Assembly: GCF_014174255.1 (NCBI RefSeq)
Contig: NZ_JABEQJ010000027.1
Coordinates: forward strand, 1-64,000
Length of the DNA: 64,000 nucleotides
Direction: 5' to 3'
From: Gluconacetobacter sacchari
GTDB taxonomy: Bacteria; Pseudomonadota; Alphaproteobacteria; Acetobacterales; Acetobacteraceae
The position numbers and the translations under genes are program-made. The number at the start of each line of letters is the position of its first letter. The first letter of the stretch is position 1. Below are positions 7,315 to 16,798 of this stretch, piece by piece. The notes beneath the pieces are model-generated. The model ran no database searches, was not told where the DNA came from, and was given only the letters and a program-made list of their open reading frames with translations.

Positions 7315-9809
7315 GATTCGTCCGGTATGGCGTCGCGCTCGACCGTCCGCGACCCGCCGACCGCGCGCGGCGGCATCAGTACGACGAAGAAGCGCCGGGC
7401 GATCCGCTGCCCCAGGTCGCGCAACGCGGCATGAATGTCCAGCAGCCGGTCCGGCAGCGCCGCCGCCGCGACATCCTGCTGCGGCGCCGACAGCACGTCA
7501 TCCACCACCCCGCGCAGGCGCTCCATGACGGTGGACGCCGCCTCGGCCAGGCCGGTGCCCCCGCTGGGGTCCAGGTCGGCCAGCGCGCGGGCGACCATCG
7601 CCATCTGGCTGGCCACCCCGCGCGGATTGCCGTCGTCCAGCAGCAGCAGGTCCAGCACCGGCGCCGGCTGGAACACCGCGAAATAGCGCGAGCGATAGGT
7701 AATGGCGCAGTCGCTGAGTTCCAGCATCAGCCGCAGCGCGCCCTCCATCCGGCCGCGCTGCGACACGTCCTTCTGGCGCAGGATCAGCGCGATCGCCGTC
7801 AGGATAGAACTGGCCCGCTCGATCCGGCGCCCCAGTTCCAGGAATTGCCGGCCGCCGCTGCGGACCATGTTTTCCGCCGTCAGGCCGGAGATCGTCGCGC
7901 CATAGCGCAGCAGGTCGTCGGTGACGCGGCCGACCCGCTCCAGCGTGCGCCCGGCATCGCCGGCCACCCGCGCCTCGCGCAACCGGCCGCGCAGGGCGTC
8001 GGTGCCCTGGACGATGGTCTCGAACGTCTCGATCGTCATCCGGTCGCGCAACCCCGCCGACACCCGGCCGATTTCGGACAGCAGGCGTTGCGGCAGCCCG
8101 GCCTCCAGCGTGATCTCGGCCAGCGCCCGCATCTGGGTGGCGAAGCCGGCGCCGGTCACGCTTTCGCCCTGCAACAGCCCGGCATGGACGGCCAGGCGCA
8201 GCACGGTTTCCAGTTCCGCCCGCTCGCGGGGCGAGCCGTCGACCCGGCCGATCCGGCGCGTCAGCACGCGCAGGATGCGCCCGGCATCCTCCAACTGCTC
8301 CAGATAGCGGCCCAGCCAGAAGAAATCGTCGGCGGCACGGCTGGGCAGGTCGCCCTGTCCGCGCCGGATGGCCAGCACCGGCATCGGTGGTGCGGCGATG
8401 CCGACCAGGTTCCGGCTGTCCTCGACCGTCACCCACACGTCCTTGGTCACGCCATGGGCTCCGCGCGCGCGGTCCATCGCGCTGCCGGGCAACTGGTCGG
8501 GGTCGGACAGCAGGCGCGCCAGGCCGCCCGGCATCACCTGCCAGCCGCCCCCGTCGAACAGGGCGAACAGGCGCAGGATGATCGCCCCGGGCTCGATTCC
8601 CGCCGGCTGGATCGACGGCATGACCGACGGCGCCAGCGCCTCGACCGCGACGAATCGGTCCGGGGTGCGGCGCAGGGTCGCCAGCATGCTCTCCTTCGCC
8701 CGGTCCAGGCGGCAGGCGGGGGCCCGGGCATTGGTGCTGTCGCGCAGCCACCAGCGCCCGCGATCGTCAGACAGCAGGGCATCGACCCCATCCCGCGCCG
8801 GCCAGCGCGTCGGGACATCGGGCAACAGCAGGTCCTCGCCGATCAGGCGGCGGCCCAGCGCGGGCATGAAGGCGGCCAGGCCCGGCACCTCGGCCAGGCC
8901 GGACGCCGGATGGTTCACCAGGCGCACCGCGCCGCCGCGCGCCGCGTCCAGCAGGCCGGCGATACCGGGCGTGCTGCCGCCCTCCAGTTCCAGCGGGTCC
9001 ACCGTCCAGCCATCCTGGCGCAGCAACAGCACATCGACCCGGCGCAGGCCGCGCACCGTCTTCAGCCACAGCGCGCCGTCGCGCACCGCCAGGTCGCCGG
9101 CCTCGGCCAGCACGCAGCCCAGTTCCCGCGCCAGGATCACATGCTCGGCCCGCAGACTGCCGCGCGGTCCCGGCGTCAGCAGCGCGAGGCCGGGATTGCG
9201 GTCCCGCAGGCCGGCCAGGTGATGCAGGCTGTCCTGCCAGGCGTCGAAGAACGGCGACAGCGGCTGGACCTCGCGCCCCGCGAACAGTTCCGGCAGCGTC
9301 CGGGTCATCTGCCGCCGGTTTTCCAGCGCCTGGCCGATACCGTTGGCGCGCGCCACCCGGTCGGCGGCCACGCGCCAGGCCCCGTCCGGCCCGCGAATCA
9401 GGTCCACGGCATAGAAATTCAGGAACGCGCCCGCCACAGGGCCGCCCATGCGCAGAAAGCCCGGCGCCGGATAGATCAGCGAGGGCGGCAGCACCCCGTC
9501 CGCCAGCAGGTCGCGCTGCCCGTACAGGTCGCGCAGCGCCGCTTCCAGCACGCGGGCGCGCTGCACCATTCCTTCCGACAGGCGGGCGAATTCGTGCGCC
9601 GTCAGCAGCAGCGGGACCGGATCGCACCGCGCGGCGGCGCCTTCGGTCGGGCCGGTCTGGTCGTGCAGGGCGCGCGCCATCTGCCTGCCGCGTTCCAGCA
9701 GTTCACGATGGCCGAGATCGCTGATCGCGCCGAGCAGGCGGCGCCAGTGAGGCCGGACGCCGCCATGACCGTCAACCATCTCGTCAACAGGGATGGGCGC
9801 CATGTCCAT
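7311..9809 (-). CDS. Circularly permuted ATP-grasp / alpha-E fusion protein
   Basis: An 832-residue fusion. The N-terminal about 480 residues are a circularly permuted ATP-grasp ligase (DUF404/DUF407 type), with features such as GFLRMGGPVAGAFLNFYAVD and the strand-loop LLTPGPRGSLRAEHV. The C-terminal about 330 residues are an all-helical alpha-E domain, opening SRAADDFFWLGRYLEQLEDA and containing MVRSGGRQFLELGRRIERA. ATP-grasp enzymes activate a carboxylate and join it to an amine; the alpha-E domain has no known activity. In locus B of this window the two halves are separate genes. The operon order is metallopeptidase, 73-base gap, this gene, 4-base overlap, transglutaminase. Confidence 0.88.
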   Translation of the reverse strand: MDMAPIPVDEMVDGHGGVRPHWRRLLGAISDLGHRELLERGRQMARALHDQTGPTEGAAARCDPVPLLLTAHEFARLSEGMVQRARVLEAALRDLYGQRDLLADGVLPPSLIYPAPGFLRMGGPVAGAFLNFYAVDLIRGPDGAWRVAADRVARANGIGQALENRRQMTRTLPELFAGREVQPLSPFFDAWQDSLHHLAGLRDRNPGLALLTPGPRGSLRAEHVILARELGCVLAEAGDLAVRDGALWLKTVRGLRRVDVLLLRQDGWTVDPLELEGGSTPGIAGLLDAARGGAVRLVNHPASGLAEVPGLAAFMPALGRRLIGEDLLLPDVPTRWPARDGVDALLSDDRGRWWLRDSTNARAPACRLDRAKESMLATLRRTPDRFVAVEALAPSVMPSIQPAGIEPGAIILRLFALFDGGGWQVMPGGLARLLSDPDQLPGSAMDRARGAHGVTKDVWVTVEDSRNLVGIAAPPMPVLAIRRGQGDLPSRAADDFFWLGRYLEQLEDAGRILRVLTRRIGRVDGSPRERAELETVLRLAVHAGLLQGESVTGAGFATQMRALAEITLEAGLPQRLLSEIGRVSAGLRDRMTIETFETIVQGTDALRGRLREARVAGDAGRTLERVGRVTDDLLRYGATISGLTAENMVRSGGRQFLELGRRIERASSILTAIALILRQKDVSQRGRMEGALRLMLELSDCAITYRSRYFAVFQPAPVLDLLLLDDGNPRGVASQMAMVARALADLDPSGGTGLAEAASTVMERLRGVVDDVLSAPQQDVAAAALPDRLLDIHAALRDLGQRIARRFFVVLMPPRAVGGSRTVERDAIPDES

Positions 9810-9882
9810 AATGCATGGTTGTATGGGCGAAGCGGCGCCAACAGTAAACGGTCTTGCGCGGCTTCCGCCCCGGGCCGGCCGG

Positions 9883-10953
9883 TCAGCCGGCCGCCGCGCC
9901 GTGGATCAGGCCATGGACATAGGCCAGCTTTTCCAGCACCGGCGGCGCCAGGACGAACGGATAGAAATCGATCTGGCCCATCGAGCGGTTCAGGCTGTTG
10001 ATGGCATAGGTCAGCGGCAGCCACGCCTCGGCGATCCGCTGGAACGGGCCGGGCGCATAGGGGTTGAACGTGACCTCGGCTTGCAGGGCCGGATCGTCGG
10101 AGACATGGACATCGACCGACAGTCCATAGGCCCGCGCGGTCTCCAGCGTCGAGACGATATGCAGGTAATGCGCCCAGGTCTCGGCGAAATCCTCCCACGG
10201 ATGGGTGGTCGCATAGTCGCTGACGAAATTATCCTGCCAGTCCGGCGGCGCCCCGACCTCGTAATGGTGCCGCAACGCCGCCTGGTAGTCGGCGCGCTCG
10301 TCGCCGAACACGGCGCGGAACTCCTCCAGGCGCCCGCCGTCGCGCACCAGCACGTTCCAGTAGTAATGCCCGACCTCGTGCCGGAAATGGCCCAGCAGGG
10401 TACGGTACTGCTCGCCCATCCTCACCCGCATCGCCTCGCGCTGGGCATCGTCGGCCTCGCGCAGGGCGATGGTGATCAGCCCGTCCTGATGGCCGGTCAG
10501 CACCGTGCCGCCATCGGGCGGATCGCCCAGGAAATCGAAGGCCAGCCCCTCCGCGGAATCTTCCAGCCGGGTCACGATCGGCAGGCCCAGGCGCAGCAGG
10601 GTATAGACCAGCCGGTGCTTCGCCGTCTCCAGCTTGCGCCACTGGTCCAGGTGCCCATCCTCCGTCAGGTCCGGGATCGTCCGGTTCAGCCGGCAGGCCA
10701 GGCAGAAGGCATCGCCACCGGCCGGGACCAGCCAGTTGCAGACAGTCTGCCCGGCATTGGCGCAGAACCGATAGGACGATCCGCCCGCCGCCTGCGATAG
10801 CGGGCGCCACGTGCCGTCCTCGCCCGCCACCGGCTCCAGCGCGCCGAGGTCGTTTTCCTCGGGCAGGTAGCCCAGCACGTGGCCACATCGCGCGCAGGCC
10901 GTGTTCTCGAAGAACACGATCTGATTGCAGGCCTGGCAGGCAAACAGCTTCAT
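9883..10953 (-). CDS. Putative zinc metallopeptidase with N-terminal zinc ribbon
   Basis: A 356-residue protein. The N-terminal zinc-ribbon segment has CQACN, CARCG, then later FCLACR. The C-terminal peptidase domain has HEVGHYYW, a HExxH gluzincin-type zinc site, followed by a further acidic/His region (HPWEDFAETWAHYLH). This matches the DUF2248/peptidase_Mx family frequently encoded beside CP ATP-grasp/alpha-E genes. The frame stays open far upstream; ATG 10953 is chosen because MKLFACQAC starts the first zinc motif. It is probably the first gene of the locus A operon and diverges from the TolC-like gene across a 214-base gap. Substrate unknown. Confidence 0.87.
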   Translation of the reverse strand: MKLFACQACNQIVFFENTACARCGHVLGYLPEENDLGALEPVAGEDGTWRPLSQAAGGSSYRFCANAGQTVCNWLVPAGGDAFCLACRLNRTIPDLTEDGHLDQWRKLETAKHRLVYTLLRLGLPIVTRLEDSAEGLAFDFLGDPPDGGTVLTGHQDGLITIALREADDAQREAMRVRMGEQYRTLLGHFRHEVGHYYWNVLVRDGGRLEEFRAVFGDERADYQAALRHHYEVGAPPDWQDNFVSDYATTHPWEDFAETWAHYLHIVSTLETARAYGLSVDVHVSDDPALQAEVTFNPYAPGPFQRIAEAWLPLTYAINSLNRSMGQIDFYPFVLAPPVLEKLAYVHGLIHGAAAG

Positions 10954-11167
10954 GCTTGGGGGTCCCGAAACTTTCACGTGCCGGGACAACGCCGTAACCA
11001 GCCGGTTGTTCCGTTTTTTATCGTCGCGGCCTCGGCCGTGTGGACTCCGAACGGCAAACGCTTCAAACTCGCTCTCGATCTTACGTGACAGATGCCCAGG
11101 GAGTTCACGCCATCCGTCGTGCCCTCGGCCGGGTGCAACCCGCAATTGGCAGGATTTCGGTAAACTG

Positions 11168-12613
11168 ATGCATGCCGCCACAGCTCGCATGACGCTTGCC
11201 GCGATCATGATCGCGCTTCCCCTCGGCCGCGCGGGTGCGCGCCCCCGTGTGGTCGACCGCGCCACCCCGGCCGGCGCGGTACCGCATACGCTGTCCGAGG
11301 CGCTGGCGGCCGCCTACCTGACGAATCCCGCGCTGCGGCAGGAACGTGCGATCCTGCGCGCGCAGGACGAGGGCGTGCCGACGGCGCTCGCGGGCTGGCG
11401 TCCGCAGATTTCGGGACAGGCCGGCGCGACTTATTACACCGGCCACAGCAATTATCGCGGTACGGGTGATTTCCTCGGCTATTCCCGCGTCTATTCGACA
11501 CCGGGCTACATGGCGGGCGTCAACATCCAGCAGCCGATTTATTCGGGCGGAAAAACGACGGCATCCACCCACCAGGCCGTCAACAGGGTCATGGCCGAGC
11601 GCGCCAACCTGATCGCGGTCGAGCAGAAGGTCTTCCAGGACGTCGTCAATGCCTATATCGGCGTCGTCGAGGATACGCAGTTGCTCAAGATCAACCAGGG
11701 TAACGAGCATGTCCTGGCCGACCAGTTGCGGGCGACCGAAGCGCGCTTCCGCGATGGCGAGATCACCCGTACCGACGTGGACCAGGCGCAGGCGGCGCTG
11801 GCCGCCGCGACCTCGCAGCGCCAGCAGGCCGAAGGCACGCTGGACGCGGCCCGCGCGACCTATCTGCAACAGGTCGGCGCCCCCGCATCCGCCGACCTGC
11901 TGCCGCCGCAGCCGCTGGCCCTGCCCACGATGTCGGAAGCCGAGGTCGAGACGGCGGCTGCGCAGAACAATCCGGACGTTATCAATGCGCTCTTCACGCA
12001 ATCGGCGCAGAAGGACGCGATCGATGTCGCGGTGTCCGCCCTGATGCCGAAACTGACGGCGGAAGCGGCCTATCAGCGCGGGGTCAACCAGGGGCTGGGC
12101 GGCCAGTTCACCGAGAACGCCTATGCCGAACTGACGATGCAGGTCCCGCTCTATCAAGGCGGGGCGGAATATGCCGCGATCCGCCAGGCCCGGCAGCAGG
12201 CGCAGGCCGACCGGCAGCGCGTCGATGTCCAGCGCCGGCAGGCGGTCCAGCAGGCATCCGCGGCATGGCGCCAGCTTCTGGCGGCGCGGGCGTCCCTCGC
12301 CAGCGACCGCCTGGCCATCACGGCCAGTACGGCGGCGCGCGACGGCGTGCGGCGCCAGGCGCTGGAAGGCGCGAGTACAACGCTGGAGGTTTTGCAACAG
12401 CAGCAGGCGCTGCTGCAATCCGAAGTCACCCTGGTTCAGGGTCTGGGCACCCTGGTGAACGCGTCCTATGGCGTGGCGGCGGCCATCGGGCGGCTGACCG
12501 CCGCCGACCTGGCCCTGAACGTCCCGCTCTACGACGAGAAAGCCTATTACCGGGCGGTCAAGGACCGCCTGTGGAGCATGAACGACTACGCCCGCGACCA
12601 GCCAGGACGCTGA
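11168..12613 (+). CDS. TolC-family outer-membrane channel of a type I secretion system
   Basis: 481 residues with a signal peptide (MTLAAIMIALPLGRAGA region), then the two repeated halves of OEP/TolC proteins: TLSEALAAAYLTNPALRQER at the start of the first half, and coiled-coil helices rich in Ala/Gln (ATSQRQQAEGTLDAARATYL; ARQQAQADRQRVDVQRRQ). TolC trimers form the outer-membrane exit duct. The frame extends upstream to 10925, but the signal peptide fixes the start near ATG 11168 (or ATG 11189). It lies 544 bases before the ABC exporter and adaptor genes on the same strand, which supplies the other two parts of a type I system. Confidence 0.88.
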   Translation: MHAATARMTLAAIMIALPLGRAGARPRVVDRATPAGAVPHTLSEALAAAYLTNPALRQERAILRAQDEGVPTALAGWRPQISGQAGATYYTGHSNYRGTGDFLGYSRVYSTPGYMAGVNIQQPIYSGGKTTASTHQAVNRVMAERANLIAVEQKVFQDVVNAYIGVVEDTQLLKINQGNEHVLADQLRATEARFRDGEITRTDVDQAQAALAAATSQRQQAEGTLDAARATYLQQVGAPASADLLPPQPLALPTMSEAEVETAAAQNNPDVINALFTQSAQKDAIDVAVSALMPKLTAEAAYQRGVNQGLGGQFTENAYAELTMQVPLYQGGAEYAAIRQARQQAQADRQRVDVQRRQAVQQASAAWRQLLAARASLASDRLAITASTAARDGVRRQALEGASTTLEVLQQQQALLQSEVTLVQGLGTLVNASYGVAAAIGRLTAADLALNVPLYDEKAYYRAVKDRLWSMNDYARDQPGR

Positions 12614-13156
12614 AGCGGCCCCGGCGTGCGCGCACGCCTTATATCGCCCTAAACCTGCCGTCTCTGTTGCGGACAGGCATTGTCCGGGCAGACGCGGCGC
12701 GGATCTCCGCCGTCGGAATCCTTCAATTATACTCTGATAAAACGAGATAATTAATCGTTTATTCATTCTGTGATGAATAATGCGTGAAAGGAAATAACGT
12801 CGAGCCTTACACGCCGGATTCCGTTTCGGTTTCATGACGGCACGCAATATCGTGATAAAAAGCTTGCTTTCCATCACGGGTTCGTGAAAATGCGATACGC
12901 GGTTCGGTCGCGGGCATGAAAGGCTGGCGGCGCAGGCCCCGATCGATCGGGGCCTGCTGGAACGGGAGTCTCCCGTAACGATTGCGGGGCGCTCGCCTCC
13001 GTTACGTTGGTTTGTGATTGTCATATTATATTCATGTTTTTCGCAAGGTGTCGCGCGCACGGTGGCGGGTGCCGTACGTGCTCCGCCAAGCCCATGACGC
13101 ATGATGCGTGACTGAATCATATCCGGCATCGGGCACGTCTGTGCAGGAAGGTTGTT
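12614..13156 (+). other. 543-base non-coding region upstream of the ABC exporter
   Basis: I see no gene here. The left part (12720-12790) is AT-rich compared with its neighbours (TTCAATTATACTC, TAATTAATCG) and could hold promoters. Two perfect palindromes follow (12932-12957 and 12962-12976). The stretch 13012-13050 is again AT-rich (GTCATATTATATTCATG) and is the likely promoter zone for the exporter operon, about 110-140 bases before its GTG start. Confidence 0.5.
12932..12976. repeat. Two adjacent perfect palindromes (possible terminator/operator)
   Basis: 12932-12957 is a perfect 26-base palindrome with arms GCAGGCCCCGATC and its complement and no loop. Five bases later 12962-12976 is a second perfect palindrome, ACGGGAG-T-CTCCCGT. 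The first could form a strong GC-rich hairpin and end tolC-like transcription, but neither is followed by a T-run, so a protein-binding role is equally possible. Confidence 0.55.
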
Positions 13157-15364
13157 GTGGAAAGCACACAGGACAGCGGGCATTCTGCCCCAGCCCTTGC
13201 CCGCGTCTTCGCCGCCATGAACGCGGCGCGATATCATGGCATCGATCTCGACTTGCGTGATTTCGCCAGCGAACCTGATGAAGACGCCCCCTCTCCGGCG
13301 ACGCTGGCCCGCTGGCTGACCGAGCACGGCGCGGTCGCGCGCGGCATGCGGCTGGCCTGGCCGCAATTGGTCCGATTGCATGACACGCCGCCGATCGTGC
13401 TGATGTTTCATGACGGCGCCGCCGCGCTGATGGTGCGCGCCGATCCGGCGCGCGGCGTCGTCTGGCTGCGCGACCCGATGGCGGCGGAGTCCGGTCCGCC
13501 GGTTCCCGTCGACGAAACCCATCTGTCGCAACTGTGGACGGGCGATGTGCTGCTCGTCAAACGAGCGCGCGACGTGGCGGAGGCCGACGCGCCGGTCAAC
13601 GCGGGCTGGATGGTCCGCATGGTCCTGCGCGAGCGGGGATTGCTGCGCGATATCCTGCTTGCTTCCGTTATTCTCAGTGTCCTGGCCATCTTTCCGGCAC
13701 TCCTGGTGATGCAGGTGATCGACCGCGTGGTGAATTACGCGTCGATGGCGACGCTCTTCTCGATTTCCGCGATCATGGTAATCCTCTCGGCGTACGAAAT
13801 GCTGCTCTCCTATGCCCGGCGCGAGCTGACGCTGGTGCTGACGACGCGCATCGATACGCGGATTTCCCTGCATGCCTTCAATCGCCTGCTGTCCCTGCCG
13901 CTCGATTTCTTCGAACGTGAGCAAGGTGGCCAGGTGATCGGCCGGGTCATGGCCATCTTCAAGGTGCGCGACTTTCTGACCGGCCGGCTTCTCGCCACGT
14001 TTCTCGACCTGTTCACGCTGCTGGTCATCCTGCCCGTCCTGTTCTGGCTGAGCGCCACGCTGGCCTGGATCACGCTGGCCGCGGCGACGCTGATCGGGCT
14101 GATCGTCCTGGTCTTCATGGCGCCGATGACGCGGCTGTACGGGCGCGTCATCGGCGCGGAGATGGCACGCAATTCGGTGATGCATGAATCGGTGGCGGGC
14201 ATCCGCACGGTCAAGGCGCTGGCGCTGGAGCGGAGCCGGCGGGCGGAATGGGACGACCGCACGTCGCAGGTCGTACGCTGGCGCCTGGCGGCCGGGCGGC
14301 TGGCCAACTGGCCCGCGACGCTGTCCGCGCCGCTCGATCAGTTCCTGAATCGCGGTATCATGCTGGTCGGCGCATGGCTGATCCTGACGGGGCATTCCGG
14401 CCTGGCGGCCGGCGGGCTGATGGGTTTCATGATGCTGGGCGGCCGCGTGGCCGCCCCCCTGGCCGGCATGGCACGGTTGCTGGAAAGCCTGAACGAGGTC
14501 GCATCCTCGCTGTCCGAGGCCGCGCTGGTCCTGAACCAGCCGACCGAATCCCGGGCCCTGACCGCGGGCATACGACCGCGGATCAAGGGGGCGCTGTCCT
14601 TCCACGCGGTGGATTTCACCTATCCCGGCGCGACGGCCAGGGCTCTGGATGGCGTCAGCTTCGCCGTCGGCGCCGGCACGATGCTGGGCGTGGTCGGCCG
14701 CAGCGGGTCGGGCAAGTCGACGATCACCCGCCTGTTGCAACGCGTCAGCAGCGGCTATACGGGACAGGTGCGCCTGGACGGGGTGGACCTGCGCGAAATC
14801 AATCTCACCCACCTGCGCCGTTCGTGCGGCGTGGTTCTACAGGACAATTTCCTGTTCCGGGGCACGGTGCGGGACAATATCACCGCCGGCCGTCCGGGCC
14901 TGACGATGGACGATGTGATGCGCGCCGCCCGCCTGGCCGGCGCGGACGAATTCATCGACCGCATGCCCGGCGGGTACGAGACCTGGATCGAGGAAGGCTC
15001 GACCAATCTTTCGGGCGGCCAGCGCCAGCGCCTGGCCATCGCCCGCGCGCTGGTCGCGGACCCGAAGCTGATGATCCTGGACGAGGCCACCTCGGCGCTC
15101 GATCCGGAAAGCGAAGCCCTGGTCACCGCGAATCTGCGACGCATCGCACAGGGCCGCACCATGGTCATCGTTTCGCACCGCCTGTCGTCTCTGGTCCATT
15201 GCGACCAGATCCTGGTGCTGGATCGCGGCGCGGTGGTCGATATCGGGCCGCACGCGGCGCTGCTGGAACGCTGCACGCTCTATCGCACGCTCTGGCTGCA
15301 ACAGCATCCCCAGCCCCCCGCCGTCTCCCGCGCCGCGCCGGCCGCGCGGGTGGGGGGGCGCTGA
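13157..15364 (+). CDS. Type I secretion ABC exporter (HlyB-like) with degenerate C39 domain
   Basis: A 735-residue peptidase-less exporter. Residues 1-130 resemble the C39 peptidase fold (PPIVLMFHDGAAALMV) but lack the catalytic Cys, making it a C39-like substrate-binding domain as in HlyB. A six-helix ABC membrane domain spans about 150-440. The nucleotide-binding domain has Walker A GRSGSGKST (514-522), signature LSGGQ (618-622), Walker B LMILDEATSALD (Asp642-Glu643) and a His switch in VIVSHRLSS. It powers one-step export from cytoplasm to outside. HlyB-type exporters serve large C-terminally tagged cargo, fitting the GH15 protein downstream. The GTG start has a good AGGAAGG ahead. It is followed after 3 bases by the HlyD-like gene. 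Confidence 0.93.
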   Translation: MESTQDSGHSAPALARVFAAMNAARYHGIDLDLRDFASEPDEDAPSPATLARWLTEHGAVARGMRLAWPQLVRLHDTPPIVLMFHDGAAALMVRADPARGVVWLRDPMAAESGPPVPVDETHLSQLWTGDVLLVKRARDVAEADAPVNAGWMVRMVLRERGLLRDILLASVILSVLAIFPALLVMQVIDRVVNYASMATLFSISAIMVILSAYEMLLSYARRELTLVLTTRIDTRISLHAFNRLLSLPLDFFEREQGGQVIGRVMAIFKVRDFLTGRLLATFLDLFTLLVILPVLFWLSATLAWITLAAATLIGLIVLVFMAPMTRLYGRVIGAEMARNSVMHESVAGIRTVKALALERSRRAEWDDRTSQVVRWRLAAGRLANWPATLSAPLDQFLNRGIMLVGAWLILTGHSGLAAGGLMGFMMLGGRVAAPLAGMARLLESLNEVASSLSEAALVLNQPTESRALTAGIRPRIKGALSFHAVDFTYPGATARALDGVSFAVGAGTMLGVVGRSGSGKSTITRLLQRVSSGYTGQVRLDGVDLREINLTHLRRSCGVVLQDNFLFRGTVRDNITAGRPGLTMDDVMRAARLAGADEFIDRMPGGYETWIEEGSTNLSGGQRQRLAIARALVADPKLMILDEATSALDPESEALVTANLRRIAQGRTMVIVSHRLSSLVHCDQILVLDRGAVVDIGPHAALLERCTLYRTLWLQQHPQPPAVSRAAPAARVGGR

Positions 15365-15367
15365 ACC

Positions 15368-16798
15368 ATGGAGACGTCCGACACCACCGCCGAAGGCGCC
15401 GCGCCGCCATCCCTGCGCGCCGCCGACCATCCGTTTTCGCCCGCCGGCCTGCCGGCGGCGTTGCTGGAATTTCATTCCCCCAGCTCGGCCCTCATCGCAT
15501 TGCCGCCCGCCATCGGCGCCCGCCATACGACCTGGGTGGTCGCGGCGATGGCGGTCGCCAGCGTCGTCGTCATGGGGGTCTTCCCGCTGGACCGGGTGGT
15601 CAGCACCAGCGGCCGGCTGGTGGCGACCGACCCGACGCTGGTCGTGCAGCCGTTCGAAACCTCGATCGTGCGGTCGATCGACGTCCATGAAGGCGACGTC
15701 GTCCGCAAGGGTCAGGTTCTGGCGCGGCTGGACCCGACGATCAGCACGGCCGATCTGGAAAACCGCAGCGCGCAGGTCGCCAGTTACGCGGCGGAGGTCT
15801 CGCGGCTGACGGCCGAAGCCGAAGGCCGCGACTACATCGCCGATCCGCGCAATCCCGCCTCGGTGCAGGAGGCGGCGGCCTTCCTGCGCCGCCGCCAGGA
15901 AATCGCGGCCAGGATCCAGGATTACGACCACCAGATCGCCGGGCAGCAGAGCGCGTTGCAGGGCGCGCTGGCCAATGCGGCCATGTATGCGGCCCGCGCG
16001 CGCGTCTCTTCCAGCGTGCTGTCGATGCGTCGCGCCCTCCAGCGCGACCAGGTCGGCAGCCGCCTGTCCACCCTGGGGGCCCAGAACGACCTCATGGAGA
16101 TCGAGCGCGCCCAGGTCGCCGCCCAGCAGGATGCCGCCGGCGCGCGGAACAAGATCAGCGCCCTGATCGCCCAGCGCGCGGCCGCGATCGATGACTGGAA
16201 AGCGACGACGTTCCAGCAGCTTGCCGCGGCCGAGCACCATCTTTTCGATGCGCGCAGCGACCTTGCGAAGGCGCGCCTGCGGGGTAGCCTGGTGGCCCTG
16301 CGGGCCGACCGCGACGCGGTGGTCCTGACCATCGCCCGCATGTCGGTGGGCTCGGTCGTGAGCACGGCGGACCGCATGATGACGCTGGTCCCCGCCGGCA
16401 GCGGGCTGGAGATGGAGGCCACGTTGCGCGGGGCCGATGCCGGCTTCGTCCGTCCGGGCGACAAGGCGCTGCTCAAATTCGCGACCTTTCCCTATGACCA
16501 GTACGGCGGTGCCGATGCGACCGTGCGCACGATCAGCGCCGATTCCTTCTCCCCCGGCAACGACGGCGCGGATGCGCCGGGACCCGGCGCCGCCCCCCGG
16601 GCCGATGACGGCCAGCACATGTTCTATCGCGTGCGCCTGCGCATCGACCGCGTGACCCTGCGGGGCGTGCCCGCGTTCTTCACCCCGCGTCCGGGCCTGC
16701 CGGCGACGGCGGACATCAAGGTCGGCAAGCGGACGATCCTGCAATATCTGTTCAACCGTATCGCCCCCCTCGCCACCCAGGGCATGCGCGAGCCATGA
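15368..16798 (+). CDS. HlyD-family membrane fusion protein of the type I system
   Basis: 476 residues. Cytoplasmic N-terminus (1-55), one membrane helix (about 57-77, WVVAAMAVASVVVMGVF), then the first lipoyl half (VRSIDVHEGDVVRKGQVLARLDP), an Ala/Gln-rich coiled-coil hairpin (about 130-290) and the beta-barrel part ending at KVGKRTILQYLFNRIAPL, which is typical of the HlyD C-terminus. It bridges the inner-membrane exporter and the TolC channel. The proline/glycine-rich insert near 400-420 (GNDGADAPGPGAAPRADDG) is unusual. Tight coupling: starts 3 bases after the exporter stop and overlaps the Sel1 gene by 4 bases. Confidence 0.92.
   Translation: METSDTTAEGAAPPSLRAADHPFSPAGLPAALLEFHSPSSALIALPPAIGARHTTWVVAAMAVASVVVMGVFPLDRVVSTSGRLVATDPTLVVQPFETSIVRSIDVHEGDVVRKGQVLARLDPTISTADLENRSAQVASYAAEVSRLTAEAEGRDYIADPRNPASVQEAAAFLRRRQEIAARIQDYDHQIAGQQSALQGALANAAMYAARARVSSSVLSMRRALQRDQVGSRLSTLGAQNDLMEIERAQVAAQQDAAGARNKISALIAQRAAAIDDWKATTFQQLAAAEHHLFDARSDLAKARLRGSLVALRADRDAVVLTIARMSVGSVVSTADRMMTLVPAGSGLEMEATLRGADAGFVRPGDKALLKFATFPYDQYGGADATVRTISADSFSPGNDGADAPGPGAAPRADDGQHMFYRVRLRIDRVTLRGVPAFFTPRPGLPATADIKVGKRTILQYLFNRIAPLATQGMREP

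Noticed and set aside
7431-10001. 856-codon plus-strand frame opposite the ATP-grasp/alpha-E gene
   Set aside because: Antisense shadow of a high-GC gene; composition dominated by Gln, Arg, His and Pro, whereas the minus-strand reading has clear domains.
11105-14812. 1,235-codon minus-strand frame opposite the secretion genes
   Set aside because: Shadow frame covering two plus-strand genes and the AT-rich gap; no domain and implausible His/Gln/Arg-rich composition.
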